A stretch of 64,000 bases of DNA from Ifrita kowaldi (lineage: Eukaryota > Chordata > Aves > Passeriformes > Cinclosomatidae). Positions 1 through 13,600 of the stretch are shown piece after piece. A program made the position numbers and the translations under genes. Numbering within the stretch: the first letter of the stretch is position 1; each line of letters opens with the position of its first letter. The notes beneath the pieces are model-generated. The model did not search any database and was not told the origin of the DNA. It worked only from the letters and a program-made list of their open reading frames with translations. The stretch lies in the NCBI GenBank assembly GCA_013398055.1, contig VZRS01001745.1, forward strand, positions 3,581-67,580, in the 5' to 3' direction.

Positions 1-1600
1 CCCGCCGCGGCGATGCTGGTGCTGTTCGAGACCGCCGCCGGCTACGCCATCTTCAAGGTGAGCCCCGGGGCCGCGGGCTCGGTGCCTCTCGCCCCGCCGC
101 GCTGCGCCCTCGCCCACTGGGTCGCGGCGCGGGGGGCGGCCGCNCAAGTAAGTACACAGATTTCTCTGACTATTGGCTTTCCAGCACACCCCTTACACGG
201 AGAACACAAAGGCGTGCTGACTCATACCGCTGATTGCATAAAATGCAGCAATGAATGTCTGATATAAATCAAACCCAAGCATTGCTTGGAGCCTCTCTTC
301 CTGCGGGCAGGAAAATCTCTGCCTGTTTTCAGTACAGAAAACCCTCCCTGTGAATTAAGTGGGAATTTCTACGGGCAAGGCCCGGCGCTTTCCGCCGGCC
401 TCCCGGTGGCACGCAGCCTCTCGGCTGCTCAGCAGGGCGGCGGTACAGAAACAGGTCAGGCAGGCACCGCGCTGCGCCGAGGCACAAAGCAGCAGCGGGA
501 GGCGGCTCCCATGGCGGCTCCAGCGCTGCCTTCCTGCGGACAGAGCTGCCCGCGCCCCGGGACACCGCAGCAGCGCGGGGACGCGAGCAGCGCTTGCAAC
601 GCGTGCTTTGTATCAACAGCATTTGCTGCTTGTCTGTTGGAGAAGCCGAGCTTTTAAACACACACAGCTGAACTCTGTCAAAAATTTTTTACGTAAAGGA
701 GCTGTTTTCTGTGCGAGGGACTGCGGGTCAGGCCATGGAAGCGAGAGTGGAGCGGGGAGAGAACGCACCCCGCCGGGTGCGGAGGGCCAGGAGCGCCGGC
801 TGAACCCCGACACCGCAGGCGGTCCGGCTCGGGGGTGGCCGAGGTGGCCACTCGCTCACACCTGCTCCAGAATCTGCTCGGGAAACAAAAGCTTCCAGTA
901 CAGCCCCCCGCGTGCCGGGGAACAGACCCGCTTCCTGTCTACCGTGGCTGACCCTACCGCCAACTGCGGCACCCGCGGAAGCGGGGGCAGCTCGGGTGAG
1001 GTGCCACAGGAGCACACCGGAGCCTCCCGCGGGTCTGTGTGCGCGTTTGTGCGTCAGGACGCTCGAACCTGNGGGCGGGGGTGAGAGTGAGGGAGGGGAC
1101 GAGGGCCCCGCATCCCGTGCGGCGCCTCGGGGGACGCGCAGGGCCGGGGGTGGGAGCAGAGGGGCCGTGTTGTGAGTGAGGCCTTGGGGCAGGGGCTGCC
1201 GGAGGAGGCTGAAGGTGGTCGGCGGGTGGAAAGGGGGAGCTCCTCGGTGCCTGCCAAGCATGGTACCCATCTCCCGTGGCCCTCATTTCCTCCCCTCTGC
1301 TGAGGTGGGTTTGTTAGGAAGTTGTGCGCTCCTGACCTTGCCCTTTTTGGCGTGTCTGGGGGCACCTGGGTTTGGGAGTGTTGACCATTTTCTCTTCCTG
1401 GCTGTGCCCTCGTGGCCGGTGTTCCAGCAGAGCCCTGTGGATGCGTGAGGGGGCGCGTGGGAGACGGGCAGCGCGTTCCCAGAAGCGGGTGTGCGGGTGC
1501 TCGGGCCCGGGGCGTTCCCAGAAGCGGGATTCGCGGCGGGCCGGGCGCGGGGAGGTGCAGCACTCCCGTGTCCCGACCTCGCTCTCCCAGCGGGAGAAGC
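1..1600 (+). promoter_or_regulatory. NOP58: CpG island at the NOP58 5' end (downstream part)
   Basis: The first 1.6 kb is much richer in G+C and CpG than the rest of the left half, as expected for the promoter-proximal island of a housekeeping gene. The transcription start itself lies upstream of the window. Undetermined bases at 144 and 1072 fall in the GC-rich part. Long open frames on both strands here follow from the base composition and are not genes. Confidence 0.8.
13..57 (+). CDS. NOP58: NOP58 exon 1 (coding part)
   Basis: It encodes residues 1-15, starting MLVLFETAAGYAIFK, which matches the vertebrate NOP58 N-terminus. The ATG lies in a CpG-rich context (CGGCGATGC). The donor is AAG|GTGAGC and the exon ends in phase 0. 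The 5' leader continues off the window. Confidence 0.95.
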
Positions 1601-4600
1601 AGACCCTTCTCCAGGGCTTTGCCAGCCTCCTGACCGGGTAGCTCAGAGCTGCAGCTTCGTGGGACTTTGAACAAGCCTGAACTAGAGCTGCTACAGTGCC
1701 GTGCTCCTCTTTGGCTTTTCTCTTACTGGAGTGTTGGTCCCTGTACAGTTTATCAGCTTGATAATAGTTTGATCGTAACGTCTTTATTTTTTTCTCCTCC
1801 AGCTTAGTCCTAGGGTTTAGCTTGTATAAACATAAGTGTAGATGCAAAGAGAGCAAGGCTCTTTGCCTGCAGCAGAACTGCACCCTTCCTGCTCTGTGGA
1901 GCACTATATTTTCTTCCTCTGCCCTGAAACCTTTCCTCCTCATTGGAGTGAAGCTGTGCAGTTCAGGCAAGGAGGATTTCAAGACGTACGTCTTGGGAAG
2001 AAGCCAGAAATACTTATAAAAACAGGTAGCTTCTGTTCTGTGCCCCCCTCTCAATGCTTATACCTGGGGAACTGATGCACAGACAGCAGTCTCCCGGGAG
2101 GTTTAGTTCACTGGATGCTAACACAGAATAGTATCCTGCGCCCTCAAAGTTACTAATAATAATAAAAAAATATATTTTGGTTAGGCTGAAAGCTCTGGTG
2201 CAGTGAGCCACGCTTTCAAACTTTCACAGCAGCCAGGAGGGGCTGAAAATAACGAATATTTTAATTGAAAGCAGAGTAGGCATAAAGCAAAGGTAGGAGG
2301 AGGGACATAGAGCAAGAGCTGCAGGAAGGTCTCTGCAGAGGTGCTGCAGTGTTCTGCTGCAGGTGTCAGCAGCTGGGGCTGGCTGGGAGGGATGCACAGT
2401 GTGGCTGGGGGAGAGATGAAAGTTGGCAATGAACAGAAGTAGTATTTTATTAAAATATGTATTTTGAGACAAGCTGTGGTTTTCCGTGGTGATTCTGTTG
2501 GCATCTGCCAAGGCTGAAAACGCCAGAGCCTCAGCCACAGTTCCCCTCTACAAGGAAAAGCTCTCAATCACCCAGCATTCCTTCCCTGGACAGGGCAGCT
2601 GTTCAGCTGCAGCCTTGTGTCACTGTTACACTTGTATCTTCATTCTGTATTGAAACGTTCTCTGAAGAGTTTAGCTACTTTTTTTTTTTTTTTCCTTTTT
2701 AAAGCAGTCTCTGAAGTTTGACACTGCTGGGGGCTTGGGGTGTTCTTTGTTTGTTTTTTAGTTAGTTGAAGGTTGGACAGATTTTGTATTACTGAGTTTT
2801 GAGGGCAGTTAGGGTCACCCATAACGTCACCCATTTGCAGTGACCACAAGTGTTTGTTGCCAGCATAACTGTGTTCTGTCTTTAGGCCTTGGTGACCAAG
2901 AGCTGTCATCTGGAAGCTGTGTAGCTCTCATCAGAGGAGCAAATAGTAAGGGCAAGTGGGATATAGCCATGTTGTAGGTCTTGGAATACTTTCTAATGAA
3001 TCTTACTGTCTTGAAGGACAAATTTTCCATAGGTGTGTAATTTTTATATGTTAACAGTCTTGGTTTTAGCAGTTTCTATGTCATTACTTTTCTCTATGTC
3101 TGTTCATAGGGGCTGAAAATTCTGTAGGCCTTCATGTATGAAAGATGAACTGGGGGAAAGAGTCGTCAGGCTGAGGAAAGGAAGAGTTGCCCCAAGGTTT
3201 TTCTGTGCCTCATGGTCATGTGGGAAGTTAATTATTATGTTTATTTGTTCAGCTACTAATTGAGTTTTAAAAAAGACAACCTTCTTCAACCAGGGTTTAA
3301 AAATCTGCCAGGGAGCAAAATTCATAATACCAGGAATTATTTCTGCACTGAGTTAAATTGCAATTGTGTTGCATTTGCATTGTGGAGACAAAAACACAAG
3401 GTTTTTGAGTGAGATGCAAAGAACACAGTGTTGTAAAGATCTTGACTATTCCCCTGAGCAGTTTTCTGGGGATTTGCACTTTGCATTTTGTGAAACGTAT
3501 ATAGGCTCCAAGAGTGTGTTAATCTTGTGCTGTTTAAAAGCTGAGGGGGTTCCCCTGTGTACAGAGATGGGATTAAGCCATTGCTGCCTCTTAGGTAATT
3601 CTTAGCTCAGTTGATGACCAAACTATGGTGAGGACCCTTCTTTACAGGGATGGTCTCTTTCTGGTTTGGGTTAGCTCTGATTAATGAAAATAACTTGGGG
3701 GATCACTCCTTTCTGTCAGACTTTCCAGACGTTTTATTTTTCCAAAGCAGTAGCAAATTTGGGTTTGGGTCACTGGGGTTGTGAGAGTCCTGTAGAGGAG
3801 GTGGAGCAAGCCCAGTTTTGATAAAGAAGAACAGAGTTCTCCTTTAATGTGCCAGATCCATGAGGACCCAGCCATTATTGAAGAACTTCTGTAATTGAGG
3901 TGAAAGTAAAAACGCTGTGCTGTTGAGTGTCTGTTAATAGGGTAAAGCTGCTGAGAGAGAACGGTGAAACTGGAGATCACTGAAGTCGAGTTTGTTGACT
4001 CAGTCAGTGTTAACTACTGCAGAGTGGTTGGATACGCTGCATTTCAGGTCTCCTGGGCTGAAGATTGTTCAAAAGTGAACTAAATATAGTTGTGCATTGT
4101 GTTATTTTCCTGCAGGTTCTGAATGAGAAAAAGCTCCAAGAAGTTGACAGTCTGTGGAAAGAATTTGAAACTCCCGAAAAAGCAAACAAAATGTAAGCAG
4201 CTTTATGTGGGGATAGCAGTGTGGCTTGTGGAAGGACATGGCTGTCTGGAGTTACACACAGCTGAGGTTCAGAATGAAGTATTGATTTTTGAGTGTAAGA
4301 GCTGTGAGCAATGATAATGTGAAGTTAGATACTCTGAGATGCTTACAATGGAATATCAAAGTGAAAGAAGTACCTTACAGTATAATTGAGGAGCAGAAGT
4401 CATTACCATGTGTCACCAAAGCAAAAAATTGAACAATATTTTAAGCTGATGTGAGTGCTTTGACAAGAACATCCAAGCTTGTATTGCTGGAAGTGTCAGT
4501 GAAATGACAGGTTTTTGTGCTCACAGGAAATTATTTTGGGAAAAATAAAGCTTAATCCAGATGAAACTATGTAAATCACTGTGAACTGAGACCTGGTGTT

Positions 4601-7600
4601 GTTGCCCATGCCATCAGTGACAGCTAGCACTACTGCCGAGTTGCACAGGGATTGCAGTGTCCACTGATCAAACTGGCCTTTCTAGCAAATTGCCCTAAAG
4701 CCGGGGACAATGGTGGATTCCTTCCAAGTCTGCCTAGAGTGTTTTTATTGGAAGGTTTCTAACCAGCTTTGATTGTAATGGATTCATCTGAACAAGCTAT
4801 GCCTTGATTCATATTTATCCTGCTCTGTAGCAGTACTTAGAGGAGAGACCAGAATATCCCACATCTGCCTGTTTGTAGTGTGGTTAATCTTGTCCTGGAA
4901 ACACCATCTTGGCCACTTGTCATACAGGATGTGGCTCTTGGTGGGATCTCTACTCTGATAAAGATAATTCCTCTTTTACCTTTTCAGAAAGGCATCAGTG
5001 TAAGCCTGAAGCTTCTGTTGGGATCTGCAAATGCTTAACTCAAGCATTTGGCTTTGTCTGTGACCTTGCTTCCTTTGCAGATACTTGACTCACAAAGAGC
5101 AGTGGTTAATCAGAACCGGATTAGTCAAATGCCTGTCCCTGACAAGGAATTTACTGGATTGAGATAGCTTCTTAACTGTAACTATATATCAACACCACAG
5201 AGTGTGTAAGGGGAAGAGGGAAGCTGTGCCTAAGGATCTGACACTGTGGTTAAACACTGTTCATATGATTCTTGGCTCTGGCCAGCGCTTAGGGCATGAA
5301 AGAAATTTGTTGTTTGTCTTAAGCTTAGCTCAGAAAGCTCAGAACTAGATTAGATTCTACCATCTAATTACAGGGGAGGACTTGAGGATTCGTGGGCAAT
5401 GAATCAGTTCAGATTTAAAGTCTTTGAAGATGCATTTGGTTGAAAAGCATGTTAAATCTGAGCTGTGCAGGCTCTGCATTCCATAGAAGCAGAACACTTC
5501 CTTTTGAAGATGAGTGGGAAGATGCTATCATCAGTAAATCAGGGTGCAGCGTTGAAATTTAAATGGATGATGTCTGTCTTTAAATATGAACTACAAAGCA
5601 AAAAGGGGGGTTAGGTTTTCTGGTGATGTTGGTCTAAGAAATACCAAAACAAAATTCTTTTTTTTTTTTCCTTTATATAATTACTGTGGGATCCAGCTGA
5701 AAAGTCACACCAGACTCAATTGGCCAGTTTAGTGCCCTCAGTCCTTTTTGAGGGTCTGGATATTGATCTCTGCTGTCTTGAAGCCTTAGGGAAAAGAGAG
5801 GAACTGCAGTAGCAGGGGCAGAAAAAAGATAAAATGGTTCTAGCATGTGGTTTATGTACATTGTTTACACACTTGCATTTTATTTCTGTAGAGTAAAGCT
5901 GAAACACTTTGAAAAATTTCAGGACACAACAGAAGCACTTGCTGGTAAGTGAGTTAACACTATTATTACAGGAAAATCAAATCCCTGTCATGTACTAGTT
6001 CATCCATTACTTACCTGTGTCCATGCTCTTTTTCTTTTCTTAGCTTTTAAATTGCAGGTTTTTTAAACTGAGCTGGTTTTGATGGTTATGAGGTCACCTA
6101 GCCAGTCTATAGTGCAGTAAGGATGTAATAAAGTCTAGTTTTTTCCTTTAGTGCATATTTCCCAAGCAGCTTGCAAATGAGCACCATGTAAGTGGTGACT
6201 GATACATGCAGCCTGTCTGTTGTCAATGATGGATTCTTGTTGAAGCTGAGTATGACTGATTTGAGTCAACATTTCGTCACTACCACTGAGACAACAGACA
6301 GGTATTAGAGAACATTCATTATTACAACCACCTGGGTTTTGTGGACAGATATTATGCCTGTAGTTTTCAGCCTAAAGAAAGGTCTGTATTCTTTTTAAAT
6401 TCAGGAGTTTTAAGCAAAATGGAAAGCCTTACATTCAATAATTTTTACTAATTCTACACTGAAATGTTTGATGCTGTGGCCTGGTTTGAACAGAAATGGT
6501 AAGAATTCTCGGTAGTAATTCAGAAATGGTGTGACAATTACTGCTGAATGTGTTGTATGACATCAGTAGGTGGATGTTTCAGGTCACATTTATAACTAAA
6601 GAGCAGTTCTTCATTTTCTGATGCAGTAGGGATAGCTTATAAAGGAAACACATGAAGACACTCCCATCAAACATGAAATGCAAGTAAAAGAACTGAAATT
6701 GAAGCTTTTGTACGTTCCTCTCCATGGCATATTTTTGGATTATGTTGCTTTTGTGTAAGTTTGGATTCAGTTCATTTATAGTTAGGCTGATTTAAAAAAA
6801 AAGTTACAAAAATAATCCAAAACCTTCTACTACTTTGCTTCAAGTTGACTTATCTGTGGAGTAGAGAGGTTTCGACTCCTTATGTCCCATTTATTTTGAA
6901 GGGAAGACTATGCGTGTGACTGTTCTAAGTGGGTTAGATGCTTTTGGCCAGCTTGCAGAGTGGAAAATTATCTGCATTGTAGAAGGGTTGAGAGGAAACT
7001 CAGCACAGCACTTTGATTTTACTCTTACATGTCATTAGGTTCTGGAAACCAAAAATCACTGTCTGCTGCTCCGTTACTGTGATGAAGATGTATCAATCAC
7101 AGAAGTTCAGTGGAGCACAGAGCTGACCCTCAAAGAGGGTTGTATAAGTGCCTGCTTAAAATATATTGTGTGGGATTGTAAAGCTTTTACAGATCTATTA
7201 ATATTTGAGAATGAAGAACATCCTTTAAAGATTCTCCTGTCTGCATGCTGTATTAAAAGGATCTGAGTGTCCAGTTTGGCAGCATTCCTGGGGCTTTAGA
7301 TAGTACATTATCATCACCAGAGGATGCAAATAAGCCATTACTCAATTTAGGATATCATGGTTGCTGCCTGAGGGACCTGGCAAATGGTTGGTTAATTAAA
7401 TGCTACACAAAATACTGCCATATAACCTTGTCGTTGGAAATGTTAAGCATGTATCTAAAACATATGGCATACTGTTTGTAGAGATCCTTAAACAAAATTG
7501 GCACAAATAGAACTGAAAAACATATGGAGAAAGGAGAGGCAACTGGGAGAAGGGTTTTTGATTTAGGCCTTCAGAGGAGGAGTATATAATTCTGTTTTGA

Positions 7601-10600
7601 TTTTTAGCTGTTGCATGGAGAAGTAGTATTGCAGCTCAGACTAGAGCTACTGTGGGCAGTTAAAATAAATACATGAAATTTAGGAGTAATATTTTTACAG
7701 TTTTTAGGAGGGGAAAGAAACTGCATCTTTGGTCTTCTTGTTTTATACAGCATCTACAGCTCTTGTAGAAGGCAAGCTCAGCAAGAACTTGAAGAAGATT
7801 CTCAAGAAGATAGTGGCAAAAGATGCCCATGAGCAGTTGGCTGTGGCAGATGCCAAACTTGGAGGTGTAATAAAGGTGATAACTGATTTTGCTGTTTTTC
7901 CTTTTCCTTCATGCTACTGAAATGCTATAGTCAGATTCCAGAGGTTTTGCAGTTACTGGCAATGGATTATTCTGCCAGTGCTGTGTTTGCAGCATAGAGG
8001 ATAGTTAATCCTAGTATGTGTACAGGAAAGATGTTGTCTTGAGTATACAGATGAGGGATATGGTAAGAATGTGCTGAGTATTCAGGTTTGCTTGATTTCT
8101 CAAATATCTGTTAGAAACCCAGCAAGTTCAAAAATTAATTTTCCTAATGATCCAATCCAGAAAAAGTGGGGGGGAGGAACCAAACAGAAAACCCAGGCCA
8201 GGCAGACACATATTCCTCACTAAGAGATGCAGCAATAGTAGGGTGCTGACTTATTGTCTTGTTGGAAGTGGCATTGTTGTGCCTTCCTCAGTCTGCAGGC
8301 AGCTGTGCACCCCCCTTGGTCCTTGCATGCCAGAGGAAGAAGGAGGTTCAGTGGAGGGGGGACTGCCTTTTCCACTGTCTCTTAGGTGTCAAATACCAGT
8401 TTCCCATCTCATGTCTGATTGCTGCTCACTGTTCCACTGAACTTTATTCTGACAACCTCCTCATGCTGTCTTAGGAGACTGTGTAGGCTGCACAATGGGG
8501 CTTTAATGTTAAAGTGAATAATAGCAAGGACTTTGAACTAATTATTTTGTCTTGTTCTCTGAAAAAGACACAAAGCCCCCAACCCTCTACCTCTGAATTT
8601 TCTTTTTGTGGCCAAACTGTTTCTAGTAGACTTCAAAATATTGAATCTTAAGTTGAATGTTCTACATAGCAGATAGAGCATTAATTATAAATCTGCTCTT
8701 CAAAGTGGAATATTAACTGTGTGGGGAACTGGGGGTGTCGCTACCTTGAGCATCAAAAATGGATGAAACTTATGTGATCACGGGATTGCAGTGGGAAAAC
8801 CAGTTATAATGATGTAAGGGTGCTGGAAGGACGACTTCAGAGGAATGTTGTGTTGTGCCTGACTATGGACCATTGATTCCCACCCTGCAGGAGAAGCTGA
8901 ATTTGAGTTGTATACACAGCCCAATGGTTACAGAGCTGATGAGAGGAATTCGCTCACAGATTGAAGGGCTCATAACAGGCCTCCCTTCTCGAGAGATGGC
9001 AGCTATGTGCCTGGGTCTGGCACACAGGTGAGCTCCTACAACAGCTCTGTTTCATCCCATGTCTGCCTCACTCCTGTGTCCCTGGCTGGGCTGTGCTGTG
9101 CTGCTTGAAGTGTCTCTGAGTATGTGGCGTGGTCTCATACTCTGTAAGTTGAGATACTTTTGTATCTGAAATGTTGTTTTAGAAAGGAAGTTTCCCAGTT
9201 TGCACCCACCCTTTAGGGAAAGGCTTCATCTTCACCCAAAGTTGAAGTTGGTAGCTTTTCTTTTCATGTTATATACCTCAGGATGTCATCTGGAATGTCT
9301 CTGGAGCAGTCAGGGGAGTCATTTAAAGCTACATTGCCATGAAGAGACAAGGTGGAGACCACGATTTGTTGATTTGCACCGGAATAAATACCCATATAAT
9401 AGATAATGCAAATATTAAAGGCAGAGTTGTTCTTCCCACCTTGTTCTTCCTGCTTTTTAGATTTAGTGGAGTAGTAGTTAATTACAAAGTTGTTGGATCA
9501 CCATGGGATCAAGTATCCATTAGCGAGTAAATTTTTAATCCATATTCTGACATGAGCTTGTCCTGTCACAAGCCCTTGGCAAGTTAGAGAAATGCTTTGC
9601 TGTAGCTAATTCCTTAAAAATGTGTTTGCTTAGAAAATGGGCATTAATATTGAAAAAGGACACTTAAGATACAAATCCTCATTGATACCAAGTGTCTTTC
9701 ACTGTAGCATACAGAGAAATTGTTAACATAACATTAAAGCCAGATGGTAATGGGCTTTCTCAGACAGTGAGAATCTGTTCCAGGAAGTTTCTTTTGTTGC
9801 TTCACATTAGCATTGCTGGTATTTGCTGCTGGGGAGGTGCAGTTTTGTGGATTGCCTCCAGCTGCTGCCCAACTGGAAGTGCTGTTGACAAATACTTTTT
9901 GTGTGGAGCCATGCAGAAAAGCCCAAGAGCCAATTTCCTGCCACAGCACTTGTGTTCAGTCTGCTGCAGGTGGTACAAATAACCTTAACTTTCCCTTTCA
10001 CCCTGGTCACAGGGTATGGGAGTGGACACATGTCAGGGCTGTTGTGAAGGTTGTGTCAGTGTGGCTCCTGGCCACAGCTGAGAGCAGTGAGTGGCACAGA
10101 ACTGAGCTTGGTTTGAATGAACCTGTGGACAAGTGCATTCGTGTTAAAAAGGAGCAGGTGGGGCATGTTCTGCAACAGGATGTCAGGATGCTGATGAAAC
10201 TGTATTTCTGTCTCCTCAGCCTTTCCCGATACAAGTTGAAATTCAGCCCAGACAAAGTAGATACCATGATTATCCAGGCAATTTGTAAGTATATTTAGAG
10301 CTTAAATTATTAATGGATTTGGCTTAGGATAGCTGACTTCTTTACATTGGCTAAAGAAAAGTATTGCTGTCAATTTCCTCCTAGGATGTCATAGTAAATT
10401 GGGTGCTGATGTTCAGCTAGGCATAGTGTGTTTTCTCAATAGGGTTTTCCACAAGCAGGAACATTTTTAGGGCCATCCAATAAACTGGTGTGCACTTTTT
10501 CTTAGCATAAAAATCAATTGAGCTACAGGCAATGTTAGTTCAGTCCTCTAAGGATTTTCCTTCCCAACATGCCTCCCTTCTGAGTGGTGCTGGGAAAATG

Positions 10601-13600
10601 GGCCCCACAGGACAGCATTTTCTGACCCATCATTTGGGTGGTATCTTGTAAAGAGGACAATGTAGAAATAGACTCTTAGATCAGGCATGTAAAACACACT
10701 GCAGTGTGTAATGCTGCATTTTGTCTCCTTGCTTTCTAAATGGAAACCAGACTGAAATTGTTAAAGCAGCTAGGAAAGCCCATTTCCTCATTTTTCCTTG
10801 AAGACATACACATCATAATCTGCACACTTGCTGTGAAGCAGTGGTGAGGAATCCTGTTTGGAATATTAATTCCCAGACTGTTGCCAATGATGAAACATAG
10901 TTAAACTGAAATTAATGATGTAATTTAATTCCTTCGTCACTACCACTGAGACAACAGATGGGAATGTTGGTATTGCATTAGCAGGAAATAGCTTAGCCTC
11001 AGGGCTCTCTAGCAATATATGCTGTAGGTGCTCTACTCCAATAAATTATAAATCAGGTTCTTTGTCATATCTGGTAAATGGTGAGCCCGTTGGCTTTGTA
11101 TCTGGTGTATTTATATTATAACAGCAACTAAAAGGTTTGACCTTTTAAATCAAGTAATGGAATACAAGATCAGTTTGTTAGCATTAAAGCATTTTTTCCT
11201 TAAAGTTAGTTGGATGGCTACATTTTATGTCAACCTCGTGTGTAGCACTTTGGCTGACTGAGAGGAGGGATAACTGGCTGCTGCTCTCCTAGGAGAATGT
11301 GCTTTGCAGCTGTTAGGGAGTTTGTTCAAAACGGTCCCAGTGATAAAACTTCGAGGCCACACTCAGGGAATTCTAACATTTCTGTAGTATAGTGCCTTGT
11401 ATTATGCAGTTCTCAGAAAAGTAAAGACTTCCAGTGTACTGCAGTTTGGTTTATTCCAGTATTTATAGAGTGAAATACTTCAGTTAATCTCCCTTTACAC
11501 TATTAACATTTGTTGGTTTGAGAGTATCATATTTTTAGGTTACTCTTTTAGAAAAAGAACTCCATCCTTCTTTCTTTCAGCGCTTCTTGATGACTTGGAC
11601 AAAGAACTGAATAACTACATCATGCGCTGCCGGGAATGGTACGGGTGGCACTTCCCTGAGCTGGGCAAAATCATCACAGACAACCTCACGTACTGTAAAT
11701 GTGTGCGGAAAGTCGGTGAGTGCTGGGGCCGGCCGAGCCTGGTGCAAGGCCGTGTGCAGGGTGTGAGTGGCACTGGTGTGAGACCCCCTCACTGCTCATC
11801 CAGCTGCTCATCACCCTGAGCAATGCTGCCTTCAGCAGCAGGGTGGATAGGGCCAGGAGAAAAGGAGGGTATGGTTGCATCTGGATGTTGATGCAGTTTG
11901 CCATTTGGAAGCTTAAGTGAAAGCTAATGCCACGTCACCAACCAGTCCTTCGTGGACCACCAGCACATCTTAGAATCACAATTAGTCAGCAGACCAGTTT
12001 GGAAATTAGATACTAAAAAACTGATGTAAAGAGAAGTGCTGCATGTCTCTGGACGTTCTTGGAGACAGCAGCTGCTAGAATTACTTATAAGAGCAGAAAG
12101 AATGACTGCTGTATTTTGGACACTTGCCTCACCTCTTGGGCTCATGTGCTTTATATTGATGATTTTTTGGGGGTTTTTTTGTTGTTTTTTTGGGTTTTTT
12201 TGTTGTTGTTGGTTGTTTTTTTGTAATAATGAAGTTTGCAGTCCAGAGAGACAGTTGTGGTTTTAAGGGAGCTTTTTGTTCTCCAACTGTAGAGACAATT
12301 AAATAGATTTGGTTAGTGGTAAGTGCCTGCTTCCTGGAATTCTTTTCTTGTAATACTGTCACAGAAAATTTTGCAGCAACCAGGTACTAAAAAGGTGAAC
12401 TATGTGGTGTTACAGAATATGGACTTTCTGGAGTTTTTTTCTAGTTTCAAATTTAATGTTTCCAACCATTCCTAGCTGGTATAGACACAGAGTCAGAACA
12501 CTGACATACATTTTAGGAATTTGGAATAGCGTGATGGCAGACTTGACTCACTGTTTTTATTTTGGCCTTTTATCTTCATCTGTTTCTGTGCTTTTTTTAC
12601 TAGTTCATCTCGCCCCCAGCACAAACATGCTTTCATCTGTCCCCCACAGGAGACAGAAGCAATTTTGCATCCTCTGATGTTTCTGACATCCTACCAGAGG
12701 AGATAGAGGAAGATGTGAAGGCTGCCGCTGAGATTTCCATGGGGACTGAAGTATCAGAAGAAGACATAAACAACATAATCCATCTCTGTGATCAGGTATG
12801 TACACACAGATGGATAGGAGTAGGACTCTACTTTAGCTGTTTCAGAGCCACTTCTACCAAGGACAGCTTTTCCCAGGGCAGTGCTAACACTCTTGTGATG
12901 GCAGTGATGATTCCTAGATTGTTGCTTTCCTGATGTTCAGACATGAGGGTGCACAGTCACTACCTCATCTGAGCCATCTCAGGCTGTTGATGTGTGCACA
13001 AGGCTTTCTCAAAGCAGCAGTCTTACTTTTGGGAGGAATTTTGCTATCATTGTGCTTTTAAGTATTTGAGATAATAGCATTATATAGCCTCTTTTTAATC
13101 TGTCACTGTGGAAGCTGGGTGATAAACCCTGGGTTAAAAATGGAGCACTGAAGCCCCAAAAGAATTAGGAGTCCTACCCTGCTCTCGTCTGGGCTATGTG
13201 TGAACAAACACCCTCTGACTTCAGTCGTGCCAGTTGGATCCCTTTGTGACTTTACCAGGGAGTGGCAGGGTTAGGAGTTCCTGTTCTTGGTCTAGACCAG
13301 GCTGCTTTTTTATGTGCATTCTAATTGTGTGTATTTATATAGAACAAGTAAAGAGCATTTATCCCATTTCAAGAGAATGGTGGCAAAGATTTATGTGAAA
13401 ACTGACTGTTCCAGGGTTTTGTCCTAAAGAAAATGTCCTTACTAAGTATTTTTGTCATGCTTCACTGTCTTTAGCATGTTGTCAGCTCCTTTATCAGGAG
13501 TTTTGCTGAGAAAATAAGTTGCATAAGGGAATAAGCAGTGTACAGATCCAATATACTTTGTGGATGGAGCTCTGCTCTGGGAATATGCCCTGTATAAAGC

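Noticed and set aside
13..267. Open frame running from NOP58 exon 1 through the start of intron 1
   Set aside because: A good GTGAGC donor at 58 and the match of exon 2 to the NOP58 protein show that the frame past 57 is intron.
3605..3685. TTGATGA to CTGA spacing of about 75 nt in intron 1
   Set aside because: Box C lacks the purine start and no terminal stem is formed by the flanks.
7070..7135. C/D snoRNA-like pattern in intron 3 (GTGATGA to CTGA)
   Set aside because: Box distance is too short and the flanks do not form a terminal stem.
8803..8868. C/D snoRNA-like pattern near the end of intron 4 (ATGATGT to CTGA)
   Set aside because: Stem is only five pairs with two wobbles, the element is short, and it would overlap the branch-point region of the exon 5 acceptor.
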